Shown: piece after piece, positions 11,940 to 23,400 of the stretch
Numbering within the stretch: position 1 is the first letter of the stretch
Layout: each line of letters starts with the position of its first letter
DNA from: Silene noctiflora
Taxonomy: Eukaryota > Streptophyta > Magnoliopsida > Caryophyllales > Caryophyllaceae
NCBI GenBank assembly: GCA_009801015.1
Contig: VHZZ01000350.1
Coordinates: 153,057-212,772, forward strand
Length of the DNA stretch: 59,716 nucleotides
Direction of reading: 5' to 3'
The notes under the pieces: model-generated
The model's input: only the letters and a program-made list of their open reading frames with translations
The model's database searches: none
Told to the model about the DNA's origin: nothing
Made by a program: the position numbers and the translations under genes

Positions 11940-12290
11940 CTAGTATAAATCCCGTGCAAATGCACGGTATTTTAGATACAAATATTAGAGAATTTGACAA
12001 TTAGTTAAACTAATGTAGTTTTTCTCTATTTTGAAAAGAGTATAAAATTTTCATATTTAATCCCAGTAAGATATTTTATTAGCCTTATTTATGTAAAAGT
12101 TAAACAATAATAATGTTATACCATGATTTATGTTACAAAATTAATTAGGAGAAAAATATTATTCGATAGTAAATATAGATAGTGAAAACTGATTAATTAG
12201 GAAATAAATATTGTCAAGTAAAATATCACTTAAGCGGAAAATTTAAGCGAAAGAATCTAGAGATGCGTTAATATTTTAGTATATTGGGGA
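11940..12290 (-). mobile_element. Non-autonomous Helitron (351 bp)
   Basis: On the minus strand it begins TCCCCAATATACTAAAATAT and ends with the hairpin CCGTGCATTTGCACGG, then GATTTATACTAG, next to a host T. A 5' TC, a 3' hairpin about 10 nt before CTAG and an A/T insertion site are the Helitron hallmarks. It has a longer relative at 21930-23057. Confidence 0.75.
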
Positions 12291-12566
12291 TTTGTGCGTG
12301 TCTAGTGGAGTAATAAGCCACAAAGACACTATAACATAAGGGTGAGGATAAAAAATCGAGAGACTTTAGACCTACATTACTTCGAAGTGTCAGACACATG
12401 GTAAGATGTCGTAGTGATGGATACAATTATTTTCCGTGAATTTTTTATTGTTTTATCTAGTTTGAGTTGAAGTTTTGTGTCTTGTTGAACACTTCAATAG
12501 TCGGACACACAACACATGAACGAAAGGAAGTGTCAGAGTAACATCGTCTAATATTATTATCCAAAA

Positions 12567-12754
12567 CAGGGGCGTCATAAAGTAAATAGAGGCCCGGTGC
12601 ACCACAAAAAAATGAGGCCCCAAATATGAACGTATAAGTGTACTACACGTCGAGGTTTGTATTGAATTTTATTAGTAAAGCTTTTAAATTCGGTGCCCAA
12701 AACTGGAGGTCCGATTCCGCCGCCCGTAGTCGCCCGGGGTATTAGACGACCCTG
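12567..12754. mobile_element. Short hAT-type MITE with 8-bp target duplication
   Basis: The left end CAGGGGCGTCATAAAG and right end ATTAGACGACCCTG are imperfect inverted repeats. The flanking sequence ATCCAAAA is perfectly duplicated (12559-12566 and 12755-12762). It is 188 bp and non-coding. Confidence 0.8.
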
Positions 12755-12984
12755 ATCCAAAATGATGTCATCTTAACAACTAATCTAAGATATCTTCATA
12801 TGAATATAAGAGTCCTTAGAATTTATCTAACATGTCCTTAAATAATGTAGTTAAGAAAAGCGGGTTTCTACTAGGTGATACTATTGTGGAAGAAATAAGT
12901 TGATGTTTCAATTCCGTATGACTTGTAAATATATTTGCATGTACGTCCAACAAGTTTGTATTACATTAGAAGACGTTTATTTTA

Positions 12985-13674
12985 GGGTTTTTTTGATAAT
13001 TTATACCTTGAATAACTTATCTTTTTAAATCTTATACATAAGATAACTTTTTTAAATTTTTTTTACCAAAAATAATATTTTCTTCCAAACTTGATACCAA
13101 ATAATCTTTAAAAAAAAGCCCTAAATTGACGATTTTGCCTTTACTAATTTGATGGTTTTTAGCGGTGGTAATCGTTTTTTTTTTTGGTACAAATAGCGGT
13201 GGTAATGGTGGATGTGTGGGTTAATCACCAAAACTTGGGAGAGACAGTCTCTCGCTAAATTATTGAGAGACTAATATTCCGTACCTATTTATTTGTTTTT
13301 CGTGACCATTTTATTGTTAATCGTGACATAATAATTTCGTACCTATTACATAATAAATGTACTCATTTAATTTTTAATCATGATTTGTAACTATTTTATA
13401 ACATTTTGTACCACTTTTTCTTAAAATTGTAAAATAATCTCTCAATAAACTTATTGTGAGACCGTCTCTCCGAAGACTTACTCGTGGGTTAATAGGTGGG
13501 AGAAATTATAATGATGTTTAATTAGTTAGGCCAAGATCGTCCATTTAGGGCTTTTTTTGAGATTTGATATCAAGTTTTGAAGAAAATGTTATTTAGCCAT
13601 AGAATTCCAAAGAAAGTTATTTTAGATATAAGATTAATTTGAGTTATTCAAGGCATAAGTTATAAAAAAAACCC
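12985..13674. mobile_element. Mutator-like MITE with long TIRs and 9-bp target duplication
   Basis: Arms of about 150 bp are inverted copies: 12985-13140 (GGGTTTTTTTGATAATTTAT to AAGCCCTAAATTGACG) and 13525-13674 (TCCATTTAGGGCTTTTTT to TTATAAAAAAAACCC). TTTATTTTA is perfectly duplicated at 12976-12984 and 13675-13683. Long TIRs with a 9-bp TSD mark a Mutator-like MITE. A second inverted-repeat element is nested at 13237-13473. Confidence 0.85.
13237..13473. mobile_element. MITE with GAGACGGTCTC-type ends, nested
   Basis: The left end GAGAGACAGTCTCTCGCTAA and the right end, whose complement begins GGAGAGACGGTCTCACAATAAG, form 30-35-bp inverted repeats. It sits inside the Mutator-like element 12985-13674. 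Solo pieces of the same family occur at 3782, 10850 and 23256. Exact boundaries are uncertain. Confidence 0.6.
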
Positions 13675-13988
13675 TTTATTTTATAATGTTCTCTATAGTT
13701 AAATAAATAAATTGTTTAAAATTATATTATAAAAATAAATATTCAAATTTAGAATTATTTTTTTTATTTTTTTATTTTCCACAAGTTTATTAAACTCCAC
13801 TGATAAAGGAGAAATGGTATGCAGACCAGTATTCAAACAGGCTGTTAACAGACAACAAAAATTTTCAAACTCACTTTCTCTATTATACCCCTCACAGTTC
13901 CCTCAAATTACCATCACTCTTTCACAGTACACTCGTAATATACCCTTTCCCACAAGGACAAAACCGTCATTCCACACATAAAAAAACA

Positions 13989-14012
13989 CCGTCTTCCTCT
14001 CCCTCTCTCATC
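13989..14012 (+). promoter_or_regulatory. Pyrimidine (Y) patch upstream of the LIMR gene
   Basis: CGTCTTCCTCTCCCTCTCTC lies about 100 bp upstream of the LIMR start codon and no TATA box is seen there. Y patches are common core-promoter or 5' UTR elements of TATA-less plant housekeeping genes. Confidence 0.35.
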
Positions 14013-14108
14013 AAAACCAAGATCTAACAAACACATTAACACGACTTCCATCATTTTCCCCCAAATCAACAAAATCCCAAACCCTAATTTCCCAAATTTC
14101 CAAAATTA

Positions 14109-17100
14109 ATGGGGGATTTCAATCTCGCATTACTAATTGTAGCAATTATCGTCGTTGTATTAGTATTCGTCTTCAATGTATACTTACTAATCAATTATCA
14201 ACATCCTGATGATGTTAATCAAGCGTATTTCCCCAAATTCGTCGTCGTTTTGGGGCTTTCTGTTGCTGTTATTTCGATACTTATGCTTCCTGCTGATGTT
14301 GCGAATCGGCAAGCGTGTCGCCACGCGCTGTATAATGGAGCGTGTCACTTGACCTTGCCTATGAAGAATTTATGGCTTGTTGTTTATATTGCTGATGCAT
14401 TTCTCGTGTTTTTTGTTATTCCGTTCGCGATATTTTACTATGAAGGCGATCAGGATAAGTACGTCCCGCCTGTTGTTTTGTTTCCGCTGGTCTTACTTAA
14501 GATCGTTTTATGGAGTAATAGTTGTTATTACCGTTGGTCTCACTTATGATCGTTGTGTTGAATGTGAGTCGTTATTACCCTTGGTCTCACTTATCGTTGT
14601 ATGGAGGGTGGGACGTTATTACTTATTACCATTAGTCTCGCTTAAGATCGTTGTATTGAGTATGAGTCATTATTATCGTTGGTCTCACTCAAGATTGTTT
14701 GTTGTATGGAGTATGACTAGTTATTACAATAGTTCTCACTTATGCTCATTGTATGCAGTATGAGTAGTTATTACGGTTGGTCTCACTTATGATTGTTATA
14801 TGGAGTATGACTGTATGAGTCATTATTACCGTTGGTGTCACTTGTGAATTGCGATCGTGTATGGAGTACTTGTCATTGTTACCGCAGTAGGTCTCACTTA
14901 AGATCGTTGTATGGGGTATGAGTAATTATTGGGTGGGGTAATCATGCCGGAAAATGGGATTATTTGGGTTTATTTTACAATTGAGACCTGTATAATTTTT
15001 GTTTTAAGTGTGAATTTTGACGTTGTGAAGCTGTTCTTTTTGTAAGTTTGAGAGTTTGCAATGTTATTTCTGATAAGAAATGGTTTGGTGTTTGTTGTTG
15101 TAGGACTGTTGGAAAGCGGGTTAAGAGCGCGATGATTTGGGTTGGGTTGACTGCTGTGATTGTGGCACTTGTCCTTGGCATTTTGTATGGTAAGTTTGTG
15201 GGATTAGTTTCTACTCGCTTTAGTGATTTATTTTTATATCGTAAGCTTGAGCCTTTGAGGATTTCTTTTTACTCATCTTGGTGTTTTTTTATCAAGGTGT
15301 TGTTTATTTAGGGTAGACATTCGTTGTGTGGATTGATTGGGTTTAGATAATGGTAGACTTGGTATATGTGCAAATGTGCAACTGTTAGGACTTGAGAGAA
15401 AGGTAGTTTGTAATCTAACTTGAAGCCCACTAGTAAAAGAGCAAAAGGAAGACTTATGAACTCTGGATTTTAGTTGAGATTGAACTGTCTGATTGTAGTC
15501 TGAACTAGTGAATGTTTATATTTTTCAGTGACTATGAACGTACCGAGTTAGTATAAAAAATTGAGTTTATATTATTATGGCGTGGCAAAATATTGTATAA
15601 GAGTTCATGTACGTTCATGGTTCAACCTTTCAGTGTCCCAATGTGGCATGGTGTGAGGATTTGGTCAATGGTGTAATGTAACATTTTTGCCTTTCATGAT
15701 TGGTAATGTGTTATGTTTATGTTGAATAGAGAGTGGATACTCAGTGTTTGGGATCTTGGTACTAATTTCTAGTGAGTTGCGAAGGACTAAGTGGAAGAGC
15801 TCCTAGTGTTTTGTTGTCTTAATCCTTGAGCTGCTGACTGATTGGGGGATGGGGTGTAGAAATTAGCAGAATAGTGGGCAATTGGCAAGAAGTTAAGAGG
15901 AGGATATTTGAATTTTCTGAAAAGCCATTGATCGTCAGTGAGTATACATGTGAGGGCTCTTACAAATAGGTCTCTGAGAACTACATGATCAGCTGAACAT
16001 TTCTTTTTCCTTTAAAACTTGTGAAAATCATTATTTTGGAATGAGTGTCGCTATGAAATTAGGTGGTCTGTTGTGGACCCTGTAAGTTTGATCCCAACTT
16101 TAAATTCTATTAATATTGTGGATTAATCTATTTCAGATTTCCTGTGGCATAGTATGGTCTAGCTGATAATTTGAATTTGGTCGGATTAGCTTTTTTAAAG
16201 ATTGAATAATCATCTCTACAACAACATCATTACCCCAGCGCCTCAATGACTCCCGCAAATTGCGGGGTAAGGGAGGTCGGATGTACGTAGTCTTAAGTGT
16301 CTTAACCTTGTGTTAGCAATACAAAGAGACTGTTACTGAATGACCCAAGATGAAAATTGTGTCGAAAACTACATCGAATGACTGGTACTTCACAATAGAA
16401 AGAAGCGCAGTCACTTTAGTGAGCTATTTTGCTTTATTCCATCAAAATGGCTCATCACTTTCAATTTTGTTATTATAGTGTCGAATAGTCTTCTTTGCTA
16501 AATCTACTATTTCTACTTTACTAAATACTGCTCACATCACTTCCAATTTTGTTCAGGGCTGATTGGTAAGGTGGACTTCACAGTAAGGCATCTTTCTTCT
16601 AACACTACAGCATTCCCAAGTTCGTGGAGCTTCTCTAGTGGTCAGCCATGCATTGACAATGCACGTCAGGTTAGGGAAATAAACAAGTATTAATGTCATG
16701 TGATTTAGAATGCAGCTTAACATGCAAATTTCATTTTCTAGGTTGGGAATACTTCTTTTTACCCATTAGTGTTGTATCAACATTATTTCTAATTTTCCTT
16801 CTGCTATTTTTCTTTTTAGTGCTCGGCATACTTAGCTAGTGCTAAGTCAGAAACTACATGGACTATGCGAACAACATTCCCAGAATATGTTGTTGCCCTT
16901 GCAACCATTGCTGGTTCTGTGCTTTTCACGGTATGATTTCATCTTTCTCGTTGATATTTTGCTTTTACTACAAGTCTTATATGAGAAATCTATTTTTATG
17001 TTGGATATATTTTGAGGAACAATATCTTGTTGGGAGGCATTTGAGCTAAGTTTTACTGTTATTGCCCTCTCATCTTGCGGAATGTCAGTAGTATGCATGG

Positions 17101-17129
17101 AAATATGTCTATGCCTCGCTGTTAAAATC

Positions 17130-17162
<33 letters not shown>

Positions 17163-20100
17163 TTAAGCCTCATTTATTTTGAACTGCTAATTGCAGTTGG
17201 AAATCTTTCTGGTTTTCAGATTGTTTTAAAAGAGATAATAATCTGAATATTCCTGCTGGTGCATTTTATGACTTGCCTTTTTTTTTGTGTGTCCCAAATA
17301 GATATTTGGTGGTGTTGGAATTGCTTCTCTACCACTGAGTCTCTTATTTGCCTTCATCAGGCGACCAAAGGCTGTCATAACTCGGTCACAATATATTAAG
17401 GTAACCTTCATGGATTAACTACTTAATGGGTAATCTTAACAATTGGAGAATCACCTGCCACCATAACATATGTGTTGTAAAAGTATCCGTGTGCGATATT
17501 TCTGCTCAGCTAATATCCTGCTACTGGTCATTAGGAAGCTACCGAGCTTGGTAAAAAGGCAAAGGATTTAAAGAAAGCTGCTGATGCTCTTCGCCAGGAA
17601 GAAAAGGGAGGCAGCAAGGGTAGAAAATGGCGTAAAAATGTGAAAGCTGTGGAGAAGGTTAGTCACATACTCACATGTATTTTGTGAAATTCATTAGCTG
17701 TTTGGTAAATGGTACTTTTACAGTTTTACCTCCCTTCTTAGTACTCACTATACATGATGTGATGGGATGTGCCGAACTGCTGATGTAACTTATTTTTTTT
17801 CATAGGCAGGCAGTTTGCTATTTTTCCTGTGTAACATTCCCTTAAACCAAAATAGCGGAAAAAGTAACCTTATTTATCCCTATGCTTTTCTGTGCACCTT
17901 AGGAGTTGCATTTGCTGGAAGAAGATGTAAAGGCTTTGGAAGAAATGTATCCTCAAGGTGAAAAGGTGGGACACGTGATTCTGTGTTTTGATTTGTATTA
18001 CAGTTGTGTGTACGGATTTGTCACTGATATTTTTCCCACTGCTGCATGCAGGCTGAGACTGCATGGGCTCTAACTGTACTCGGATACTTGGCAAAACTCA
18101 TCTTGGGAGTCTTAGGGTAGGCACCCATCTTATTGAAGTTTTACTGTTGCTTCTTGTTTTCATTGATGTTCTTGTGCTTGATGTCTTTTACTTCTTTTAG
18201 CTAGCGTATCAATGTTGTGCCTTTTTTTTTTGTTAAATACTTAAAATTATGTTTGTTTTGTCCCCTGTTATCTGGTGGGTATCCAGATTGATACTATGTA
18301 TGGAGAAACAAATAGTCATGTCATATAATGTACATGGGTTAAAAGAACATTGTCTATGGCTGATTAGCTGAAAAGACTGTATTGACAGTAGCAGAAGCTT
18401 TTCCTTTTATAAATTACTAGTTTTAATCCCGTGCAAAAAAATGCACGGGTTGTTTTTTAGATAACATAGGAAATAGGTTAGTTAGTACGATAATTAGACG
18501 TCAAATTCGGAAATGATGTTAAATAATCCAAGGCAAGTTTGTGGTGGGGCCAATTTTAGAAAAAAAAATAAAAAATCACTTAAATTAGGGAACCAATCAG
18601 AAGTCTTTAAATGACTTAGCTTTATTAGTAAGGAGATTTCTGTTTGCTTGTCGTTGAATAACTTCAGGGAAGACGGAGGACGAGAAAGTCATTTTCATAA
18701 ATGCAGTGACTATCACATGTAAAAATTGTACCAGTTGAGAATAACTGACATAGACCAAACGGATGCCAAATAACCTATTCAATTTATATATGGACAGTTG
18801 GGCTACTTAATTTAGGAATGGTCCAATGGGCTTGGTTGACAATAATAATCAAATGGTTAGAAGAATACCAACCAACAGTTACAGATGTTCTTCATGCATG
18901 GTCAAATTAGTTTGACTAGAAATTACACCTAAAGCCCTAGAATGACGTGAGTTCGGTAAGTTCTTAATTTTCCCTGAAATAACGAGTCAACTTGTTACTT
19001 TACCAATTTGTTACTAAGCTTACCATGAAAATTGTTGTTTGATGCATTGGCTATCAACAGCTTTAGCTTATCTGATAAGAAATGGGTTTTATTCCAAAGT
19101 ACTTGTCTAAATATTGAGCCTCTCTGATTCACTCTTTTTTAGGTTGATTGTTTCAGTGGCTTTGATAGCACATATTGTGAATTTTTTTTTTCTCTCTGAA
19201 GTACTTGTCTAGACATTGCGCCATTTCTCTGATTTGAGTTTTCTGCTATTTTTTAGGTTGATTGTTTCAGTGGCTTGGATAGCACATATTGTGATATATC
19301 TGATAATTAGGCCTCCACTATCTCCTTTCTTGAACTACGTCTTCATTAAGTTGGATGATGTTTGGGGTGAGTTCTTTAGAACATTGTGAATTTGTGATTG
19401 CTTCTATAACTTTGGTCTGGTTTCTTTGGATCATTATTTTACATGTTTCTCTTTCTGTGACAGGCCTACTTGGTACTGCAGCATTTGCTTTCTTCTGCTT
19501 TTATCTTCTCATATCAGTTGTTGCTGGTGCAACTATGCTCGGTCTGAAATTAGTTTTCATAACAATCCATCCAATGAAGTAAGGAACTTGAGGATACTTA
19601 TCCTGTTTATCTATGGGTAACAGTTATTGTGTTTTACTTAATTACTTGCTTTCCATGTTTACAGATGGGGAGCAACTCTCATGAATTCCTTCCTGTTCAA
19701 TGTTGGTCTGATTCTTCTTTGCTCGATAAGGTATGTATCGTGAACCTTCATTTGTTTGATATAATTTTTTTTTAATCCCACTCTGTCTCCTGAAACATGA
19801 TACTGCTGAAAACATAGATTACAGAACTTGAGACAAGGCTGTTTCTCTGAGGACTTTTCTGTATGTTTTAACCAAATTAGTCTGTTTGGCTCACTGGTTG
19901 TATTTATTGGTTGAGTCTTTAAATGATTAAATTTGAGCTCCGTTTTCTGCAATGCATATCAGGCATGTAACGTTAATTGGTTTGAAGGCTTGCTCTTTAC
20001 TTCCATTGTATTGGTTGATTCACTAAACCTTCTTATTCGGAATTTTGATTCTGCTGTCAATTTGAGTGTGTCTTGTCTTTTGATTTTATTTTAATTTTTA

Positions 20101-23100
20101 AATTCAAAAAACCTCAACTTTTTGTGTCACATCTTGTTGATCCTCTTTAGAGTTAGATTAAATACCCTCCATCCCGGTCTATATCACCCCGTTTGAATGT
20201 AGTGGATAAATGATGTCGACTTGGACCAATTTTTTTTTTTTTTTTTTTTTTTTTTCACAATATACGAGGCCCATTCCACCCACCTTTCATAATTTTGTTT
20301 GAAGCGGGCCAAATAATGAACGAAATGCAGAAAATGACCTTAAAAAAAGCTTTCAGTAGCGCCTTTCAGTAGTTGTAGCTGTGGTTAGGGCTGTACTTTT
20401 TCACAATATGCAATTGTAACTTCTTTTAAAATACGGTAATACGAAAATGGTTATTTTGACAAATCGAGCATGGCAATTATATATTATATCTCCATATTTT
20501 TGGAGAATTAAGGGCCAACATTAACATTTGTGTCCACAAAATCCAATGGGGAAACAATTTTGGGACGGATATAGTATCTTTTCCAATGTTGGCTTTTTTT
20601 TTTCTTGATCATAAACCTTTGGCTGTTGTAATGACTTTACTTAGGGGTGTAAATGAGCCGAGCTGAGCTCGAGCTCGACTCGAATTTTTTAGCTCGAGCT
20701 CGGGCTTGGCTCATAGCTCGTCAAGCCTAAAAAATTGAAGCTCGGGCTCGGCTCGGGAAAAGCTCGGCTCGTGTTCGAACTCAAGCTCGTTTTGTCATTA
20801 TATATTTTCACTTTCTCACCTTTTAAATCTAACTAAATATAAATATTTTTGAAAACAACTAAATTATAAAATAATAAAAAATATTATATCATAATATACT
20901 TATGTCTAAATAACATATAATTTAAAATAAAAATAATACTACAATATAAAGATTATACAAAAAATTTTATAAACGAACCCAAACGAGCTTCCGAGCCGAG
21001 CCGAGCCGAGCCGGCTCGGCTCGTATTTAGCCGAGCTCGGCTCGAGCTCGTTTTGACTAAGCACGAGCCAAGCTTTGACCGAGCCGATTCCGAGGGCTCA
21101 ACGAGCCGGCTCTTATCATTGACAGCCCTAACTTTACTTCAGCATCTGATCTTTGTGCTTCTGTCGGGTATTTCAGTGTAATCCAATTCTGCTCCAGTGC
21201 CTTTGCTTATTATGCACAAGCAACTGCTGCTGAGGAAATTTTTGGCCATACACTGCAGTCACTTCGCGGGATCAAATACTTATACAAGTTAGTTAAATTT
21301 ATTCTCTTTTATTTAATTCCGTTTAAGATCTATTGAAATGCTTAATCCTATTTAAGATTTACTGAAATACTTACACTCTCTGTCATTTGCAGGTATAATG
21401 TATTCCAAATTGGATTTGTTGCATTTGCCTTATTGACATTCGTCTATTATGCGGCCTTTGTAAGTTCACCAAATCCTCATCTTCATCCTCATCCCCCGCC
21501 CCTTTCTTGAAGACGAAGAAGATTCCTAGTTTATGGAATCACAAAAACCTATGTGAGAGGTCTTACTTGTGAAACCAACTCATTAATCCTATAATTAACG
21601 AAATAGGAAATGAATTGGTCTCACTCACGTTTGAGAGCATCTCATACAAAGCTGACTAGTTTGAAAGAGTGGGTTAGCAACATTCCTTTTATTGAGGCTT
21701 GCTTCATCATTAATTCATTATACTATCTTGAAGATAAAGATGAAATAGAGCCTATGAAAACTCTAAAACTTGCCACCTCCATTGACTCCATCCCATTTTT
21801 ATTGTTTCCATTTAACTTTGGTTGTCCCTAATGACAACTTTTGACTGCTAATTTCATTAATTATATGAAACTTATAAGTTATAACGATAATATGTCATAT
21901 TTGATTATAAATTATTAACTTGTTTCATACTAGTATAGTTCCCGTGCAAATGCACGGTATTTTAGATACAGATATTTGAGAATTTTACAATTAATCAAAC
22001 TAATGCAATTTATCTCCATTTNNNNNNNNNNNNNNNNNNNNNNNNNNNNNNNNNNNNNNNNNNNNNNNNNNNNNNNNNNNNNNNNNNNNNNNNNNNNNNN
22101 NNNNNNNNNNNNNNNNNNNNNNNNNNNNNNNNNNNNNNNNNNNNNNNNNNNNNNNNNNNNNNNNNNNNNNNNNNNNNNNNNNNNNNNNNNNNNNNNNNNN
22201 NNNNNNNNNNNNNNNNNNNNNNNNNNNNNNNNNNNNNNNNNNNNNNNNNNNNNNNNNNNNNNNNNNNNNNNNNNNNNNNNNNNNNNNNNNNNNNNNNNNN
22301 NNNNNNNNNNNNNNNNNNNNNNNNNNNNNNNNNNNNNNNNNNNNNNNNNNNNNNNNNNNNNNNNNNNNNNNNNNNNNNNNNNNNNNNNNNNNNNNNNNNN
22401 NNNNNNNNNNNNNNNNNNNNNNNNNNNNNNNNNNNNNNNNNNNNNNNNNNNNNNNNNNNNNNNNNNNNNNNNNNNNNNNNNNNNNNNNNNNNNNNNNNNN
22501 NNNNNNNNNNNNNNNNNNNNNNNNNNNNNNNNNNNNNNNNNNNNNNNNNNNNNNNNNNNNNNNNNNNNNNNNNNNNNNNNNNNNNNNNNNNNNNNNNNNN
22601 NNNNNNNNNNNNNNNNNNNNNNNNNNNNNNNNNNNNNNNNNNNNNNNNNNNNNNNNNNNNNNNNNNNNNNNNNNNNNNNNNNNNNNNNNNNNNNNNNNNN
22701 NNNNNNNNNNNNNNNNNNNNNNNNNNNNNNNNNNNNNNNNNNNNNNNNNNNNNNNNNNNNNNNNNNNNNNNNNNNNNNNNNNNNNNTTGAATAATCGTTC
22801 ATAATTGAAGAATTTTAATTTATATTCGAAGATGGTTAAGGTTTCAGTATTAGAGAGAAGGGAGAGAGGTATTGAGTAAAAAACGTACTGCGAAAATAAA
22901 TAACGAATTAATTAGGATATAAATATTGTTTAATTGTAAATATAGATATTCAACATTAACTAATTAGGAAATAAATATTGTCTAGCAGAATATCACTTGG
23001 GCGGGAAATTTGAGTGGGAAAATTTAGAGATGTGTCAATCTTTTAGTATATAGAGGATTACCATTTAAGGGTAGCGATTGTATGTTATAATGAAGTTATC

Positions 23101-23400
23101 AGTTAAAGTTGACATCAGTTGATCATCTTAATCGGGAGAATATAAATTGGAAGTTGGGAGTATATGCGATGTGGTATGACATAGTGCCACGTGAAATTGT
23201 GCACCAACCCATTAAACCTGTAGCTCAATGAAGTTTTGGTTTATTCTGCACGTTTGAGACCGTCTCTTACAAAACTCACAAGTCATAATTATGGATTGTA
23301 AACTTCCTATTGTTGAGGCTTTACCTCATCATTGTATTCTGTCATGTTTTAGGGTTGGCGGAGAAAGAAGCCTTCCGGCAGGTTCCAACTGTCATCTTGA
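14109..23400 (+). CDS. LIMR family / LMBR1-like multipass membrane protein
   Basis: Fourteen coding exons: 14109-14458, 15104-15189, 16557-16669, 16820-16930, 17302-17400, 17535-17657, 17903-17965, 18052-18116, 19257-19366, 19464-19578, 19665-19730, 21177-21287, 21393-21459 and 23353-23400. All introns are GT-AG and frames join, giving 508 aa, against about 509 for Arabidopsis At5g01460 from memory. The protein opens MGDFNLALLIVAIIVVVL (first membrane segment) and has about nine hydrophobic segments. A charged loop with ATELGKKAKDLKKAADALRQ is encoded by exon 6. It ends FGWRRKKPSGRFQLSS. The family is related to the lipocalin-receptor-like LMBR1 proteins; its molecular role in plants is not established. 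Introns contain a minisatellite, a SINE, a poly-C run, two Helitrons, a duplicated acceptor and MITEs. Intron 13 contains an assembly gap. Confidence 0.95.
14490..14935. repeat. Minisatellite in LIMR intron 1
   Basis: About eight imperfect tandem units of 47-57 bp have the form GTTATTACCGTTGGTCTCAC, then TTATGATCGTTGTATGGAGTATGAGTC split over the unit. The GGTCTCAC core starts near 14536, 14583, 14634, 14681, 14732, 14779, 14833 and 14890. The first units begin 30 bp after the exon 1 donor. The long open frame here comes from the repetition and is not a gene. Confidence 0.8.
16205..16445 (+). mobile_element. SINE-like retroposon in LIMR intron 2
   Basis: ACAACAACATCATTACCCC, GCGGGGTAAGGGAGGTCGGA, TGTACGTAGTCTTAAG and AATGACCCAAGATGAAAATT follow in order. 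This is a short interspersed family seen in many plant genomes; degenerate relatives occur at 6745-6905 and 28560-28680. Ends and duplication were not determined. Confidence 0.5.
17131..17162. repeat. Poly-C run of 32
   Basis: An uninterrupted run of 32 C lies in LIMR intron 4. Its true length is uncertain, as homopolymers this long are often miscounted. Confidence 0.9.
18417..18636 (-). mobile_element. Non-autonomous Helitron in LIMR intron 8
   Basis: On the minus strand it begins TCTCCTTACTAATAAAGC and ends with the hairpin CCCGTGCATTTTTTTGCACGG, GATTAAAACTAG, before a host T. It is a shorter relative of the element at 48988-49541. Confidence 0.65.
19097..19186 (+). repeat. Duplicate of the exon 9 acceptor region (decoy exon start)
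   Basis: This segment of LIMR intron 8 repeats the sequence around the true exon 9 start at 19199-19300: AAGTACTTGTCTA, a T-rich stretch, TTTTTTAG, then about 40 bases of exon 9 with a G-to-T change (TTGATAGC for TTGGATAGC). The true exon runs on into YLIIRPPLSPFLNY; the copy runs into poly-T. Confidence 0.85.
20165..20574. mobile_element. Stowaway-like MITE in LIMR intron 11
   Basis: The left end CCCTCCATCCCGGTCTATAT and the right end TTTTGGGACGGATATAG are inverted repeats of the CTCCCTCCGTCCC type, with TA next to both ends. It contains a run of 26 T at 20230-20255. Confidence 0.55.
20642..21130. mobile_element. hAT-type MITE built of GAGCCGAGC repeats
   Basis: The left end TAGGGGTGTAAATGAGCCG and right end CATTGACAGCCCTA are inverted repeats, and ACTTTACT is perfectly duplicated at 20634-20641 and 21131-21138. 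Both subterminal parts are runs of AGCTCGAGCTCGGCTCG-like words that can pair with each other. It lies in LIMR intron 11, ending 46 bp before exon 12. Confidence 0.88.
21930..23057 (-). mobile_element. Helitron-like element in LIMR intron 13, contains the assembly gap
   Basis: On the minus strand it begins TCCTCTATATACTAAAAGAT and ends with the hairpin CCGTGCATTTGCACGG, GAACTATACTAG, before T. About 90 bp of the left and 140 bp of the right end match the 351-bp copy at 11940-12290. The right flank of the gap has at least 120 bp missing from that copy, so this is a longer relative. What is in the gap is unknown. Confidence 0.7.
22022..22786. other. Assembly gap (765 N)
   Basis: A run of N lies inside LIMR intron 13 and inside the Helitron-like element. 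The number of N is not a round placeholder, but it need not be the real length. Confidence 0.98.

Noticed and set aside
14377-14763. 128-codon open frame after LIMR exon 1
   Set aside because: The frame consists of translated minisatellite units in intron 1.
21930-22802. Long open frames on both strands through the N run
   Set aside because: They are artefacts of translating N as open codons.
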